From positions 1 through 20,259 of the forward strand of contig NZ_ADNY01000022.1 of NCBI RefSeq assembly GCF_000178475.1: DNA of 20,259 nt. The letters are read 5' to 3'. A model generated the notes under the pieces. The model did not search any database and was not told the origin of the DNA. It worked only from the letters and a program-made list of their open reading frames with translations. The position numbers and the translations under genes were made by a program. The stretch comes from Lactobacillus amylolyticus DSM 11664. Lineage in GTDB: Bacteria > Bacillota > Bacilli > Lactobacillales > Lactobacillaceae. Of this stretch, positions 7,313 through 16,025 are shown one piece after another; position 1 is the stretch's first letter; each line of letters begins with the position of its first letter.

Positions 7313-9139
7313 TTGAATTTCAACGATTTAAGCAAGTTTGTTTTTAAAAAATATGGCTTAAAATTTTTTCCGGCAGTCCCCGGATCAACCGAGTTATACC
7401 TCTTAAAATCACCAGTTGATGGATCATATTTTGCAATGATGTCGCGTATTCGACAAGGTGACCATTTCATTGCGACGCTGGATTTACGCTGCGGCAGTTT
7501 TTCTGATATGATTCGGGACTTGCCAGGATTTTCAACGCCATTTAGATTAAAAATCAGCGATTGGGTTGGCGTGTGGTTGAATCAAGTTCATCGGGATGCA
7601 ATTGAAAATGCATTTGATTATGCCTTTAGATTGGCGATGAATGGAGAAGAGGACAAGGCAATTGATCGGCAGCCGTTTATTTACGTTCCTGGTGAAGCAG
7701 CCGATGAAAAATATCAGGCACAGGCGATTAAATCACGAGACAAGACCCTGGCAAAAAGACATGAGCAAGATGTCCCGGCGGCAATTCAAAAAATGCGGGC
7801 CAGTTACGATTACAGTATTTTGCCTGCAAAAGGGAAGGCCAAAAATTTTTACCATCAAGCACAGTTGATGAAAAATTATCAAGACAATTACCAAAATCCT
7901 GTTGTGTTTAAACGCTACTATCCAGCCTTTCATGATATGACGGTGCCGCAATTGCGTACATATTTTACTTGGCGGCAAAAAATTAGAAGCGGAGAGTATG
8001 AAAAGACCAGCACTTCGTATGCCTTTGTCTATGTCTTTGAATTGCTGAACAATGTTGGAATCGATGATCCGGCGGAAGGGTTTAAGCAGCTGCGTATTTT
8101 TCAGAAAAATTATGTGCAGAAATTTGACTTAGAACTTGAGTCCTACCTCAAGCAATGGCTTAAAGACTATGTTTTGTACTATCATTTGCCGCAAAAGAAC
8201 CAGTTGGTTTTTGCAGATGAATTGAAGCAAGACTTGCAATATCATATCTTGCTTCATCCAGAGGATTATTCTGCTCATGAATTGCTTGCTGCAGTGAAGC
8301 ATTTTTCGACTTATTTGGATAAAAATGTCACTGCTAAAAAAATGGGTCCGCAGTTTGAACAAGTATTTAAAGAAATTTGGCAGGTTGTATTGCAAGCCAA
8401 GCTGAAAAACGGTCAAGATTTCTTTAGTAAATATATCGCTCAGCGACATCTGCTGGTTGAGAACTTATTTGCCGGAGCAGTTTTTTATTGGCGAAATCAT
8501 GACTTTGAACCACTTGTTGTTGATTCAGAAAGAAAGTACTTTTATCAAAATCAGGAATGGTATTGCAGCAGTTTGTTTCCTATAAAAAGACAAAAAAGTG
8601 AACTGAACGCCTTTTTGCATGAAACGGATCGTCTGCTTCGAGAAAAAATGCATTTTGGTCAAAAATTAAAACCGCGAAAACTCGAAAAAGAGTTTTTACA
8701 AGCAATTGCTGATGGCATTGCTGAATATCAAAAGCAGGTTGAGAAAGCTAAGAGACCCCATATCAAAATCAATTTTGCTAATCTTGATCAAATCAGAGCT
8801 GATGCATCAGAGACACGTGATAGTTTACTGACGGATGAAGAAAAGCAACTTGAAAAAGAAGAAAGTCAGCAGCCTGTTTTGCCAAAGAAATCAGAAACTT
8901 TGAAGACGGAAAACAATTATGGTTTAACTAAAGATGAAATGCATCTGTTAATGGGCCTTCTTAATAATGAAGATTGGCAAAGCTACATTAAACAGCATCA
9001 CCTAATGGTTTCAATTTTAGCTGACGGAATTAATGATAAGTTGTTCGATGAGATCGGGGATGCTGTCATTGATTTTGACGAAAATAATCAACCAGAAATT
9101 ATTGAAGACTATCTTCCAGATTTAAAAGAAATTTTTTAG
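7313..9139 (+). CDS. TerB-N/TerB-C domain protein
   Basis: I choose TTG 7313 (608 residues) because AAGAGGG lies nine bases upstream and inside the predicted mRNA; the longer frame to 7235 starts upstream of the promoter. Residues 1-110 resemble MmcQ/YjbR-like (CyaY-fold) proteins, with LPGFSTPFRLKISDW. Residues about 165-300 match the TerB-N domain, including the VPQLRTYFTWRQKIRSGEY core and SYAFVYVFELLNNVG. A helical middle follows, then a TerB-C-like C-terminus (about 415-608) with the conserved ADGINDKLFDEIGDAVIDFD and IIEDYLPDL. I see no canonical TerB domain between them and no signal peptide or membrane helix, so the protein is cytoplasmic. It begins a three-gene operon and ends 14 bases before the ATPase gene. 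TerB-N/TerB-C were defined in comparative work on Ter stress systems; the biochemical role is unknown. A scaffold or sensor for the two motor proteins is my inference. Confidence 0.85.
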   Translation: MNFNDLSKFVFKKYGLKFFPAVPGSTELYLLKSPVDGSYFAMMSRIRQGDHFIATLDLRCGSFSDMIRDLPGFSTPFRLKISDWVGVWLNQVHRDAIENAFDYAFRLAMNGEEDKAIDRQPFIYVPGEAADEKYQAQAIKSRDKTLAKRHEQDVPAAIQKMRASYDYSILPAKGKAKNFYHQAQLMKNYQDNYQNPVVFKRYYPAFHDMTVPQLRTYFTWRQKIRSGEYEKTSTSYAFVYVFELLNNVGIDDPAEGFKQLRIFQKNYVQKFDLELESYLKQWLKDYVLYYHLPQKNQLVFADELKQDLQYHILLHPEDYSAHELLAAVKHFSTYLDKNVTAKKMGPQFEQVFKEIWQVVLQAKLKNGQDFFSKYIAQRHLLVENLFAGAVFYWRNHDFEPLVVDSERKYFYQNQEWYCSSLFPIKRQKSELNAFLHETDRLLREKMHFGQKLKPRKLEKEFLQAIADGIAEYQKQVEKAKRPHIKINFANLDQIRADASETRDSLLTDEEKQLEKEESQQPVLPKKSETLKTENNYGLTKDEMHLLMGLLNNEDWQSYIKQHHLMVSILADGINDKLFDEIGDAVIDFDENNQPEIIEDYLPDLKEIF

Positions 9140-9153
9140 GGGGTAAATAATTA

Positions 9154-10485
9154 ATGCCAGAGAAAAAACGGCGCGTTCCCAAAAGAATTGCACAAACAGT
9201 TTTAAACTCGCTTAAAGGTGGAGTAGTGCCGCGAATTGGTCTGCCTTATATCACTGTAGGCCGCAAGGATGAAATTGCTGCATTGCTGCATGATGTGGAT
9301 ATTATTGCAGAAGGTGGAGCTTCTTTTCGTTTTATCGTTGGACGTTATGGCTCCGGAAAAAGCTTCCTGCTGCAAACGATTCGCAATTATGTCATGGATA
9401 AAAATTTCGTCGTTGTTGATGGCGACTTGTCACCAGAAAGACGCTTGCAGGGAACGAAGGGACAAGGCTTGGCTATTTATCGAGAATTAATTCAAAACTT
9501 GTCCACAAAGACTCGTCCCGAAGGTGGTGCGCTAACTTTGATTTTGGATCGGTGGATAAATTCTGTGCAAACTCAAGTAGCACAGGAGACCGGGCTAAAT
9601 GATGCTGATCCTAAGTTTGAGCAGGAAGTCGATAAAAAAATTTATGCGGTTATTTCTAATTTAAATGAATTAGTACATGGTTTTGACTTTGCCAAACTAT
9701 TGAATATGTATTACCACGCTTATATGGCCGATGATGATGAAACCAAGTCAAAAGTGATCAAGTGGTTTAGAGGTGAATATACGCATAAAACCGAAGCCAA
9801 AAAGGAGCTGGGAGTTAGCGTAATTATTTCCGATGATGATTGGTACGAATACTTGAAGCTGTTTGCATTTTTCTTTAGACAGGCTGGTTATAGCGGCTTA
9901 ATGGTGATGATTGATGAATTGGTAAATATTTTTAAGATCCCCAACTCAATCAGTCGCCAATATAACTATGAAAAAATTTTGACGATGTACAACGATACTT
10001 TGCAGGGCAAGGCAAAATATCTGGGAATTATTATGGCTGGTACGCCGCAAGCTGTAGAAGATCGGCGGCGGGGCGTTTATTCGTATGAAGCTTTGCGTTC
10101 TAGACTAGCCGAAGGAAAATTTGCACAAGATGGTGCCCGGGACATGTACGCTCCGGTTATCAAGCTTGAGCCGTTAACTGCGGAAGAAATGCTGGTTTTG
10201 ACGGAAAAATTGGCAGATATGCATGCGGGACTTTACGGCTATGAGCGTGCGATTACGGATAACGATTTGGCTAAATTTATTAAAATCGAATATGCTAGAA
10301 TCGGTGCGGATACGAATATCACTCCGCGAGAGATTATCAGAGACTTTATCGAATTGCTTGATATTGTTTGGCAGAATCCAAAGGCCAAAATTGAAGATCT
10401 GCTCAATTCAGAGCAGTTCTCTTATGCAAAATCAGAAGCAGTTTCTGATAATAAAGATGATGATTATACTGAATTTACTATTTAA
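9154..10485 (+). CDS. BrxD-like P-loop ATPase (DUF2791)
   Basis: This 443-residue AAA-like ATPase belongs to the DUF2791/BrxD family, known as a component of type 2 BREX phage-defence loci. The N-terminus VPKRIAQTVLNSLKGGVVPR is the characteristic family opening. Walker A is GRYGSGKS (63-70), followed by the diagnostic DGDLSPERRLQGTKGQGLA; Walker B is LMVMIDELVNIF with D254/E255. A downstream MAGTPQAVEDRRRG segment (about 295-307) carries the sensor and arginine-rich region. Length is normal and all motifs are intact. AGGGGG overlaps the upstream stop codon, and the gene ends 11 bases before the helicase gene, so translation is probably coupled along the operon. No PglX methylase, PglZ phosphatase or BrxC homologue is present in the window, so this is not a BREX locus. 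A DNA-loading partner of the helicase is the likely role. Confidence 0.9.
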   Translation: MPEKKRRVPKRIAQTVLNSLKGGVVPRIGLPYITVGRKDEIAALLHDVDIIAEGGASFRFIVGRYGSGKSFLLQTIRNYVMDKNFVVVDGDLSPERRLQGTKGQGLAIYRELIQNLSTKTRPEGGALTLILDRWINSVQTQVAQETGLNDADPKFEQEVDKKIYAVISNLNELVHGFDFAKLLNMYYHAYMADDDETKSKVIKWFRGEYTHKTEAKKELGVSVIISDDDWYEYLKLFAFFFRQAGYSGLMVMIDELVNIFKIPNSISRQYNYEKILTMYNDTLQGKAKYLGIIMAGTPQAVEDRRRGVYSYEALRSRLAEGKFAQDGARDMYAPVIKLEPLTAEEMLVLTEKLADMHAGLYGYERAITDNDLAKFIKIEYARIGADTNITPREIIRDFIELLDIVWQNPKAKIEDLLNSEQFSYAKSEAVSDNKDDDYTEFTI

Positions 10486-10496
10486 AGGAATGAATC

Positions 10497-12728
10497 ATGG
10501 ACGTTTTTGATCATTATGCATCATTTATCCAGGACTATATCTACGAGCATGGTTGGCAAACTTTGCGTCCGATTCAGGTAGCAGCGGCGGAAGAGATTTT
10601 TACCACCGATCACAATGTCTTGCTTTCTGCTTCAACAGCATCAGGAAAAACTGAGGCTGCATTTTTCCCGATTCTGTCCAAAATAGCGCAGCAACCAGCA
10701 GATTCAATTCAAGTACTGTATATTGCACCACTCAAGGCATTGATTAATGATCAATATGATCGTTTAACTGACTTGTGTCAGGATACAAATATTAAAGTTT
10801 GGCGCTGGCACGGGGATGTAGCTCAATCGCAAAAGCGGAAAATGTTAAAAAAGCCTTCCGGTATTTTGCAAATTACGCCGGAATCATTAGAAAGCTTTAT
10901 TATTAATAAACATATGGACATTCCGCATCTCTTTCATGGATTGCAATTTATCGTCATTGATGAACTTCATTCTTTTTTGCGCAGCGATCGTGGTGGGCAA
11001 ACTTTTTGCCTAATAGAACGGCTGTCCAAGTTGGCAGGCGTAAACCCCAGAAGAATTGGCCTGTCAGCAACAATCGGCAATTTAAAGGCAGCAGCAGAAT
11101 TCCTTGGCGCCGGCAGCCAACATCAAACCGTTGCACCAAAGGTTCAAAATCAAAAACAGGTTTGGCGGCTTTCGATGGAGCATTTTTACCAAACTAATCC
11201 ACAAGCTGGGGATAAAGATTTTGATCCTAGTGAAGTGGGTGCTCCGAAAGCCGATCAAGCACCGGCACTGGCCGATCCTGGAATTGGCTATATTTTTGAA
11301 CATACTCGTGGCAAAAAATGTTTGGTCTTCACCAATAGTCGTGAAGAATGTGAGGCGGTTTGTCAGCAGCTCAGAGAATATTGTCAATATAATCATGAGC
11401 CAGATTGCTTTTTAATTCACCACGGGAACTTGTCGCCAGCATTAAGAGAAACAGCCGAACAGGCAATGAAGGACAAGGATTCTTACATGACTACCTGTGC
11501 AACGGCTACTCTAGAATTAGGGATCGATATTGGACAACTAGAATCGGCTTTTCAGATCGATGCGCCGTTCACCGTTTCTGGTTTTTTGCAAAGAATGGGA
11601 CGAACGGGCAGAAGAGGCAATCCGCCGGAGATACACTTTGTTATGCGCGAAGAGCACCCAGAGTCACGGGCAATGCTGCCGGATTTGATTCCCTGGTCTT
11701 TACTTCAAGGAATCGCGCTTGTGCAGTTATATTTAGAAGAAAAATGGGTCGAACCCCCTGAGCCGAATCGGTTGCCATATAGTTTGCTCTATCACCAAAC
11801 GATGAGCACTTTGGCATCTAGCGGTGAAATGAGTCCTGCTGAACTGGCTTCACGTGTTTTATCGCTGGCTTATTTTCATAATGTTAGTCAAGATGATTAC
11901 AAAATTTTGCTGTGGCATTTATTGAAAACAAACCAAATCGAGCGCACTGCAAATGGTGGTTTGATTCTGGGCTTAGCCGGTGAAAAAGTTGTGAATAACT
12001 TCAAATTCTACGCAGTTTTCCAAGAGAATGAAGAATTCAGCGTTCATGCCGGAAGCGAAGAATTAGGTACCATTGTTAAGCCGCCTCCAGTCGGTGACAA
12101 GATCGCAATTGCCGGACGCGTTTGGGTAGTTGAAGATATCGATCGCAAGCGCCATCAGGTATATTGCCATGGCGTTGATGGGCGAATTCCGGCCTACTTT
12201 GGCGATGTGCCAGGAGATATTCATCCCCATATTTTGCACAGGATGCGGAAAGTTTTAGCTGAAAAAACGATGTATCCATATTTGCTTCACAATGCCAAGG
12301 CACGATTGATACAAATGCGCGATACTTGCAATATTGCGGGCTTGCCTGAAAAGCAACTGATTAGTTTAGGTGGCAATATGTGGGTCTTTTTCCCTTGGAC
12401 TGGTTCTTATGCTTTTTTGGCATTGGAAAGACTGCTTAGAATCAAATGCGCAGACCGCCTAAATTTGCGTGGCTTCAATTCTTCGAGACCATATTTTATG
12501 GAGTTTGCGATGGACGCAGATGCTGATGAATTTTACAAAATATTGCACGAAGAAGCGGAAAAGGATTTTGATCCCATGGATTTGGTTTATCCCAAAGAAG
12601 TTCCAGTTTTTGACAAATATGACGAATATTTGCCAGATAAATTAATTAGAAAAGAATTTGCATACAGCGTATTAGATATTAAAGAAATGAAAAAATGCGT
12701 TAATGCAATGTTTAAAGAAAATAATTGA
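10497..12728 (+). CDS. BrxHI/Lhr-like DEAD/DEAH-box helicase
   Basis: This 743-residue superfamily 2 helicase resembles the Lhr-like BrxHI helicases found beside BrxD. Motif I is ASTASGKT (K51), motif Ia IAPLKALINDQYDR, motif II DELH (155-158), motif III LSATIGN (SAT at 190-192), motif V TATLELGIDIGQ and motif VI QRMGRTGRRG (365-374). All are intact, so it should be an active ATP-dependent translocase. The C-terminal third (about 430-743) holds winged-helix/accessory regions, including NMWVFFPWTGSYAFLALERL, typical of this subfamily. It is the last gene of the operon, 11 bases after the ATPase gene, with AAAGGA before the ATG and a strong terminator six bases after the stop. It probably unwinds or remodels DNA or RNA with its partners; the substrate is unknown. 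Confidence 0.92.
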   Translation: MDVFDHYASFIQDYIYEHGWQTLRPIQVAAAEEIFTTDHNVLLSASTASGKTEAAFFPILSKIAQQPADSIQVLYIAPLKALINDQYDRLTDLCQDTNIKVWRWHGDVAQSQKRKMLKKPSGILQITPESLESFIINKHMDIPHLFHGLQFIVIDELHSFLRSDRGGQTFCLIERLSKLAGVNPRRIGLSATIGNLKAAAEFLGAGSQHQTVAPKVQNQKQVWRLSMEHFYQTNPQAGDKDFDPSEVGAPKADQAPALADPGIGYIFEHTRGKKCLVFTNSREECEAVCQQLREYCQYNHEPDCFLIHHGNLSPALRETAEQAMKDKDSYMTTCATATLELGIDIGQLESAFQIDAPFTVSGFLQRMGRTGRRGNPPEIHFVMREEHPESRAMLPDLIPWSLLQGIALVQLYLEEKWVEPPEPNRLPYSLLYHQTMSTLASSGEMSPAELASRVLSLAYFHNVSQDDYKILLWHLLKTNQIERTANGGLILGLAGEKVVNNFKFYAVFQENEEFSVHAGSEELGTIVKPPPVGDKIAIAGRVWVVEDIDRKRHQVYCHGVDGRIPAYFGDVPGDIHPHILHRMRKVLAEKTMYPYLLHNAKARLIQMRDTCNIAGLPEKQLISLGGNMWVFFPWTGSYAFLALERLLRIKCADRLNLRGFNSSRPYFMEFAMDADADEFYKILHEEAEKDFDPMDLVYPKEVPVFDKYDEYLPDKLIRKEFAYSVLDIKEMKKCVNAMFKENN

Positions 12729-12733
12729 TCATA

Positions 12734-12766
12734 AAGATGATAAAACTTGCTTTTATCATCTTTTTT
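12734..12766 (+). terminator. Terminator of the three-gene operon
   Basis: A perfect 12-bp stem, AAGATGATAAAA and TTTTATCATCTT, encloses CTTGC and is followed by four more T. It closes the operon and separates it from the broken MarR gene. Confidence 0.9.
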
Positions 12767-12828
12767 CTTGGAAAAGATTCAGTGATGATGCTAAATTGAT
12801 AAGGCACCTAACTAATATGGTGGTTAAA

Positions 12829-13261
12829 ATGAATCAAGAATTATATGAAAAGTGGATAAAATTGATGCGCACCAATCACATGGTTTGGCGCAAAAAAGTT
12901 TTCCGATAAAAATGGCATCCAAGGACAAGGGCGAATTCTTAGAATTTTAGCTAAAAACAATGACAATTTATCGCAAAAAGAACTTGCTGCTAAAGCGGAA
13001 GTCCGACCAGCTTCTTTAAGTGAAGTCCTAGAGAGACTGGAAAGAGCAAAACTGATTACGCGGCAGCGCGATCACAAAGATAAGCGAATTTTGCGAGTCA
13101 GTCTGACAGATGCTGGAGAAAAAATAGTAAAAGAAAATGGTCAGCAATGGGCAGAGTTTAACCGAACGCTGTTAGGAGACCTAGATGAGCAGGAACAAAA
13201 AGAACTGCTGCATTTGACAGATAAGCTGCAGCGAACAATCGATGAATATTTGAAAGGATAA
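12829..13261 (+). pseudogene. MarR-family regulator, frameshifted
   Basis: The reading frame starts MNQELYEKWIKLMRTNHMVW and breaks at TAA 12907-12909. Continuing one base out of frame gives a complete winged-helix MarR C-terminus: LSQKELAAKAEVRPASLSEV (recognition helix), the wing RQRDHKDKRILRVSLT, and a dimerisation helix ending IDEYLKG. Removing one A from the run of six at 12892-12897 restores one protein of about 143 residues, so the lesion is a +1 insertion in a homopolymer. MarR proteins of this type usually repress the ABC exporter genes directly behind them, and the exporter remnant starts five bases after this stop. Loss of the regulator fits loss of its target. Start choice: ATG 12829 after GGTGG; ATG 12817 is also possible. 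Confidence 0.85.
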
Positions 13262-13265
13262 GCTA

Positions 13266-14365
13266 ATGAAAGAAATAGCCAAAAAACGTTAAATTCATGG
13301 GCGGTAAGCATGGCTGCTTTCTTTATTTTCATTCAGGTAGGCTGTTATTTATGGTTGCCAACAATTACGGCTGGTTTGGTCGATAACGGAATTGTGGCAA
13401 AAGATATGGCCTACATTTGGCGTGGCGGATTGCTAATGCTGGGCGTAGCAGCCTTAAGTTTAATCGTCGCTTTCGGCAATATTTACTATGCAGCTACCCA
13501 AGCTATGGGTGCCGGTAAAAATTGCGCAAAATACTGTTTCACCATGTGTTGGAATTTTCCGGCAACGAAATGACTAAATTCGGGGATGCTACTTTGATCA
13601 CCCGTTCAACTAATGATGTCGTTCAAATTCAGACAGTCTTCGTGCAGCTATTGCGTTTATTGATGCAGTCGCAAATTATGCTGGTAGCGGCAATTATTTT
13701 GGCCTACTTTAGAAGAGCCATGACTGACGATTATTTTCTTAATTGCATTGCCAATTTTAGTCATCGTAGTCTTTCTCATCATGCGTTCAGCAGTGCCATT
13801 ATTTAAGAGTATTCAGAAAAAAGTTGACCGCATCAACTTGATTTTCCGTGAAGGGTAGACTGGTGTCAGAGTTATTCGAGCTTTCAGACAGGAAAAGCGT
13901 GAACAGGATTGTTTTAAAAAGGCTAATGAAGATTATCCGTAAGTCGGCATTAAAGCCTATACATTGATGTCAATCATGATGCCGATCATGACTTTGGTGC
14001 TTAGTCTGACCAACGTCGGAATTATTATGATTGGTGCAAATTTAATTGCAAACAAAACGATGGAAGTCGGTAATTTAATCGCCTTTATGACTTATGCTTC
14101 GCAGATTTTGTTCAGCTTCATGCAGTTGACCATGCTTTTTGTAGTTATTCCACGCGCCTCTGCTTCTGCGGCAAGAATCAACGCAGTGCTTCACACTAAG
14201 CCATCAATTGCTGATCCAGAAAAATCCGAAACAAAAACTTTTGCAGCTGATGCACCGGTTTCTTTGAACTTTGATAAGGTTACTTTTAAATACAAAAATG
14301 CTGAAAATTCTGTTTTTTCTTTTACAAAATTTATCAAAAATAGTAAACTAACAATAAGTAAGTAA
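13266..14365 (+). pseudogene. ABC multidrug exporter half-subunit, heavily decayed
   Basis: Pieces in three frames form the transmembrane domain of an ABC-type exporter (MsbA/LmrA-like, as in heterodimeric pairs). They read MKEIAKK then LNSWAVSMAAFFIFIQVGCY, then KILFHHVLEFSGNEMTKFGD, then LTIIFLIALPILVIVVFLIM, then VGIKAYTLMSIMMPIMTLVL. Frameshifts lie near 13287 (missing A), 13516 (missing A; GGTAAAAATTG) and 13720. Two nonsense codons interrupt the third part: TAG after LIFREG (about 13857) and TAA after ANEDYP (about 13941). Homology ends at FDKVTFKYKNAENSV near 14312, exactly where the ATPase domain should begin. The Walker A, signature and Walker B regions, and any partner subunit, are gone. 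The remaining frame to 14365 is AT-rich noise containing the next gene's promoter. Confidence 0.9.
14321..14349 (+). promoter_or_regulatory. Promoter of nitroreductase gene
   Basis: TTTACA (14321-14326), a 17-base spacer and TAAACT (14344-14349) form a plausible sigma-A promoter directly after the deletion scar of the ABC gene. The nitroreductase thus seems to have kept or gained its own promoter. Confidence 0.55.
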
Positions 14366-14382
14366 AGAAGAGAGGCATTTTT

Positions 14383-15141
14383 ATGATTCACAATTCAACT
14401 ATCGATAAGCAAATCAATCACCGTTCAATCAGAAAATTTAAAGATCAGCTTTTATCGCCAGAACAGCTCAAAACTTTGTACACAGTTTTTCAACATACAG
14501 CAACCAGCATGTTCATGCAAAATGCTTCCTTGCTCCACATTACTGATCCTGCTAAAAGACAAAAGATCCAAGAGTTGTGCAATCAAAAATATGTTGGTGC
14601 TGAAGGCGACTTGTTTATTTTTGTCGTTGATTTGTACCGTAATCAGCAAATTCGCCAGCAATTGGGCAAAGATGATGGTCGCGTTCACACTACTGATATT
14701 TTCTTCCAAGCAATGGAAGATACTATCTTAGCTTTTCAGAATGTGGCTAATGCTGTGGAAAGCATGGATTTGGGCTACGTTCCTCTTGGGACAGTTAATG
14801 ATCATCCAAAGAAGATGCTGGCAACGCTTGATTTGCCTAAGCTTACTTTCCCAGTTTTGGGGATGCAAGTTGGCGTGCCTGATCAGGAACCACAATTAAA
14901 GCCGCGTCTGCCGCTTGAATTTACCTGTTTTGAAGACAAGTATAGCAAGGACTTTGATGTCAAAGATTTAGCTGACTACGATCAGGTAGTTACTACTTAT
15001 TATGATTTACGGGATGCCAATAGAAGAATCGATTCTTTTACTAAACAAATCACAGGTGCCAAACTTAATAATCATGAGACTGACCGGGATGAATTGCCGG
15101 AGCTTCTGCACGAGCAAGGACTTTGCTTAGATTGGAAATAG
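14383..15141 (+). CDS. NfsA-like nitroreductase / flavin oxidoreductase
   Basis: This 252-residue cytoplasmic FMN-dependent NAD(P)H oxidoreductase belongs to the nitroreductase superfamily, NfsA/FRP branch. The N-terminal HRSIRKFKDQLLSPEQL is the FMN-phosphate binding signature. The GAEGDLFIFVVDLYR strand, the FFQAMEDTILAFQNVANAVE helix and the SMDLGYVPLGTVNDHP loop are the usual core, and the C-terminal 60 residues form the extension seen in NfsA-type enzymes. Substrates commonly include quinones, nitroaromatics and flavins; none can be assigned here. GAGAGG precedes the ATG. It is followed by the CmpB-like gene after 44 bases with no clear terminator, so the two may be cotranscribed. Confidence 0.88.
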   Translation: MIHNSTIDKQINHRSIRKFKDQLLSPEQLKTLYTVFQHTATSMFMQNASLLHITDPAKRQKIQELCNQKYVGAEGDLFIFVVDLYRNQQIRQQLGKDDGRVHTTDIFFQAMEDTILAFQNVANAVESMDLGYVPLGTVNDHPKKMLATLDLPKLTFPVLGMQVGVPDQEPQLKPRLPLEFTCFEDKYSKDFDVKDLADYDQVVTTYYDLRDANRRIDSFTKQITGAKLNNHETDRDELPELLHEQGLCLDWK

Positions 15142-15185
15142 GCAAATAAAAGATTGTATGAGACAATAATTTCAGGAGGAATGGT

Positions 15186-15974
15186 ATGCCATATTCACTT
15201 TCTGAGATTATTGTCTTATTTTTTACTTATTCAGTTGTTGGCTGGCTCTGGGAAATGGTCCATTGTTCATTAAAAGATGGTCATTATGATTACCGTGGCT
15301 TCTTATTTGGGTCGTATTGTTCCGTGTATGGCTTTGCAATTACGACAATTTTAATTTGTACTTATCGCGTGCAAGACAATATTTTCTTGCTGTTCATCGT
15401 GGGTATTATTGTTGCGAGCTTGTTTGAATTTGTTGCTAGTTTATTTTTGGAAAAAGTTTTCCACATGATCTTATGGGATTATTCAAATTTGTGGGGCAAC
15501 ATTCAAGGCAGAGTTGCACCTGTGATTTCGCTATTTTGGGGCTTTGGCGTCGTTATTTTGGTAAAATTCGTGCAGCCTTTTATTCAAAAAGTGATCAATT
15601 GGGAAGAAATGAAAACGCATGATGCCTTAGCAGCGATGATTGTTGTAGGGATGGGGACCGACCTTGTTCTTACGATTATCAGTGTAAGAAGATTTCATGC
15701 TACGATACAGATGTGGAATGAAAGGATCAATGCGCGACTTGATAAGTTGCACGCACGTGTTGAACAGGCTACTGATGATTGGAAGCTCAGAAAGAATTTG
15801 GCTAATTGGCATGAAGATATGATTAAACATATTGATGAGATTCGGCCAAAACGCAGATTGAGTTGGAACCAGCGGCGTTTGATCAATAGTTTTGCGAAGA
15901 AGATGAAGTTTGATGATGCAGAGCGCTTTGAGAATTTGAAACAGGATTTGATCAAGCGAGGATTATTAAAATAG
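15186..15974 (+). CDS. CmpB-like putative ABC transporter permease (DUF, PF06541 type)
   Basis: This is a 262-residue membrane protein of the 'putative ABC-transporter type IV / CmpB' family. The opening YSLSEIIVLFFTYSVVGWLW and the segment YRGFLFGSYCSVYGFA are typical, followed by hydrophobic helices around residues 5-25, 45-65, 70-90, 105-135 and 150-170. WDYSNLWGNIQGRVAPVISLFWG is the family hallmark. The last 90 residues are a charged, cytoplasmic, probably coiled-coil tail (RINARLDKLHARVEQATDDW). An AGGAGG lies seven bases before the ATG. No ATPase gene is adjacent, and the transport function of this family is unproven; it is best treated as a conserved membrane protein of unknown role. 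Confidence 0.85.
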   Translation: MPYSLSEIIVLFFTYSVVGWLWEMVHCSLKDGHYDYRGFLFGSYCSVYGFAITTILICTYRVQDNIFLLFIVGIIVASLFEFVASLFLEKVFHMILWDYSNLWGNIQGRVAPVISLFWGFGVVILVKFVQPFIQKVINWEEMKTHDALAAMIVVGMGTDLVLTIISVRRFHATIQMWNERINARLDKLHARVEQATDDWKLRKNLANWHEDMIKHIDEIRPKRRLSWNQRRLINSFAKKMKFDDAERFENLKQDLIKRGLLK

Positions 15975-15977
15975 GAT

Positions 15978-16007
15978 TTGTACATTGACTGACATTTTTG
16001 GTATAAT
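15978..16007 (+). promoter_or_regulatory. tRNA-Thr promoter
   Basis: TTGTAC (15978-15983), 18 bases and TATAAT (16002-16007) preceded by TGG give an extended -10 promoter placed about 18 bases before the mature tRNA 5' end, as expected for a single tRNA gene. The stop codon of the CmpB-like gene lies only a few bases upstream, without a terminator between them. Confidence 0.65.
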
Positions 16008-16025
16008 TCTCTTGTTACGAGTGAT

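Noticed and set aside
11082..11761. Several overlapping frames of 60-120 codons inside the helicase gene
   Set aside because: The helicase frame is continuous with all motifs; the others have no starts with ribosome binding sites.
7313..12728. A complete type 2 BREX locus
   Set aside because: Only BrxD- and BrxHI-like proteins are present; no methylase, PglZ phosphatase, kinase or BrxC is encoded within the window on either side.
15145..15172. Terminator between nitroreductase and CmpB-like genes
   Set aside because: ATTGT/ACAAT is a 5-bp stem without a T-run; the two genes are more likely cotranscribed.
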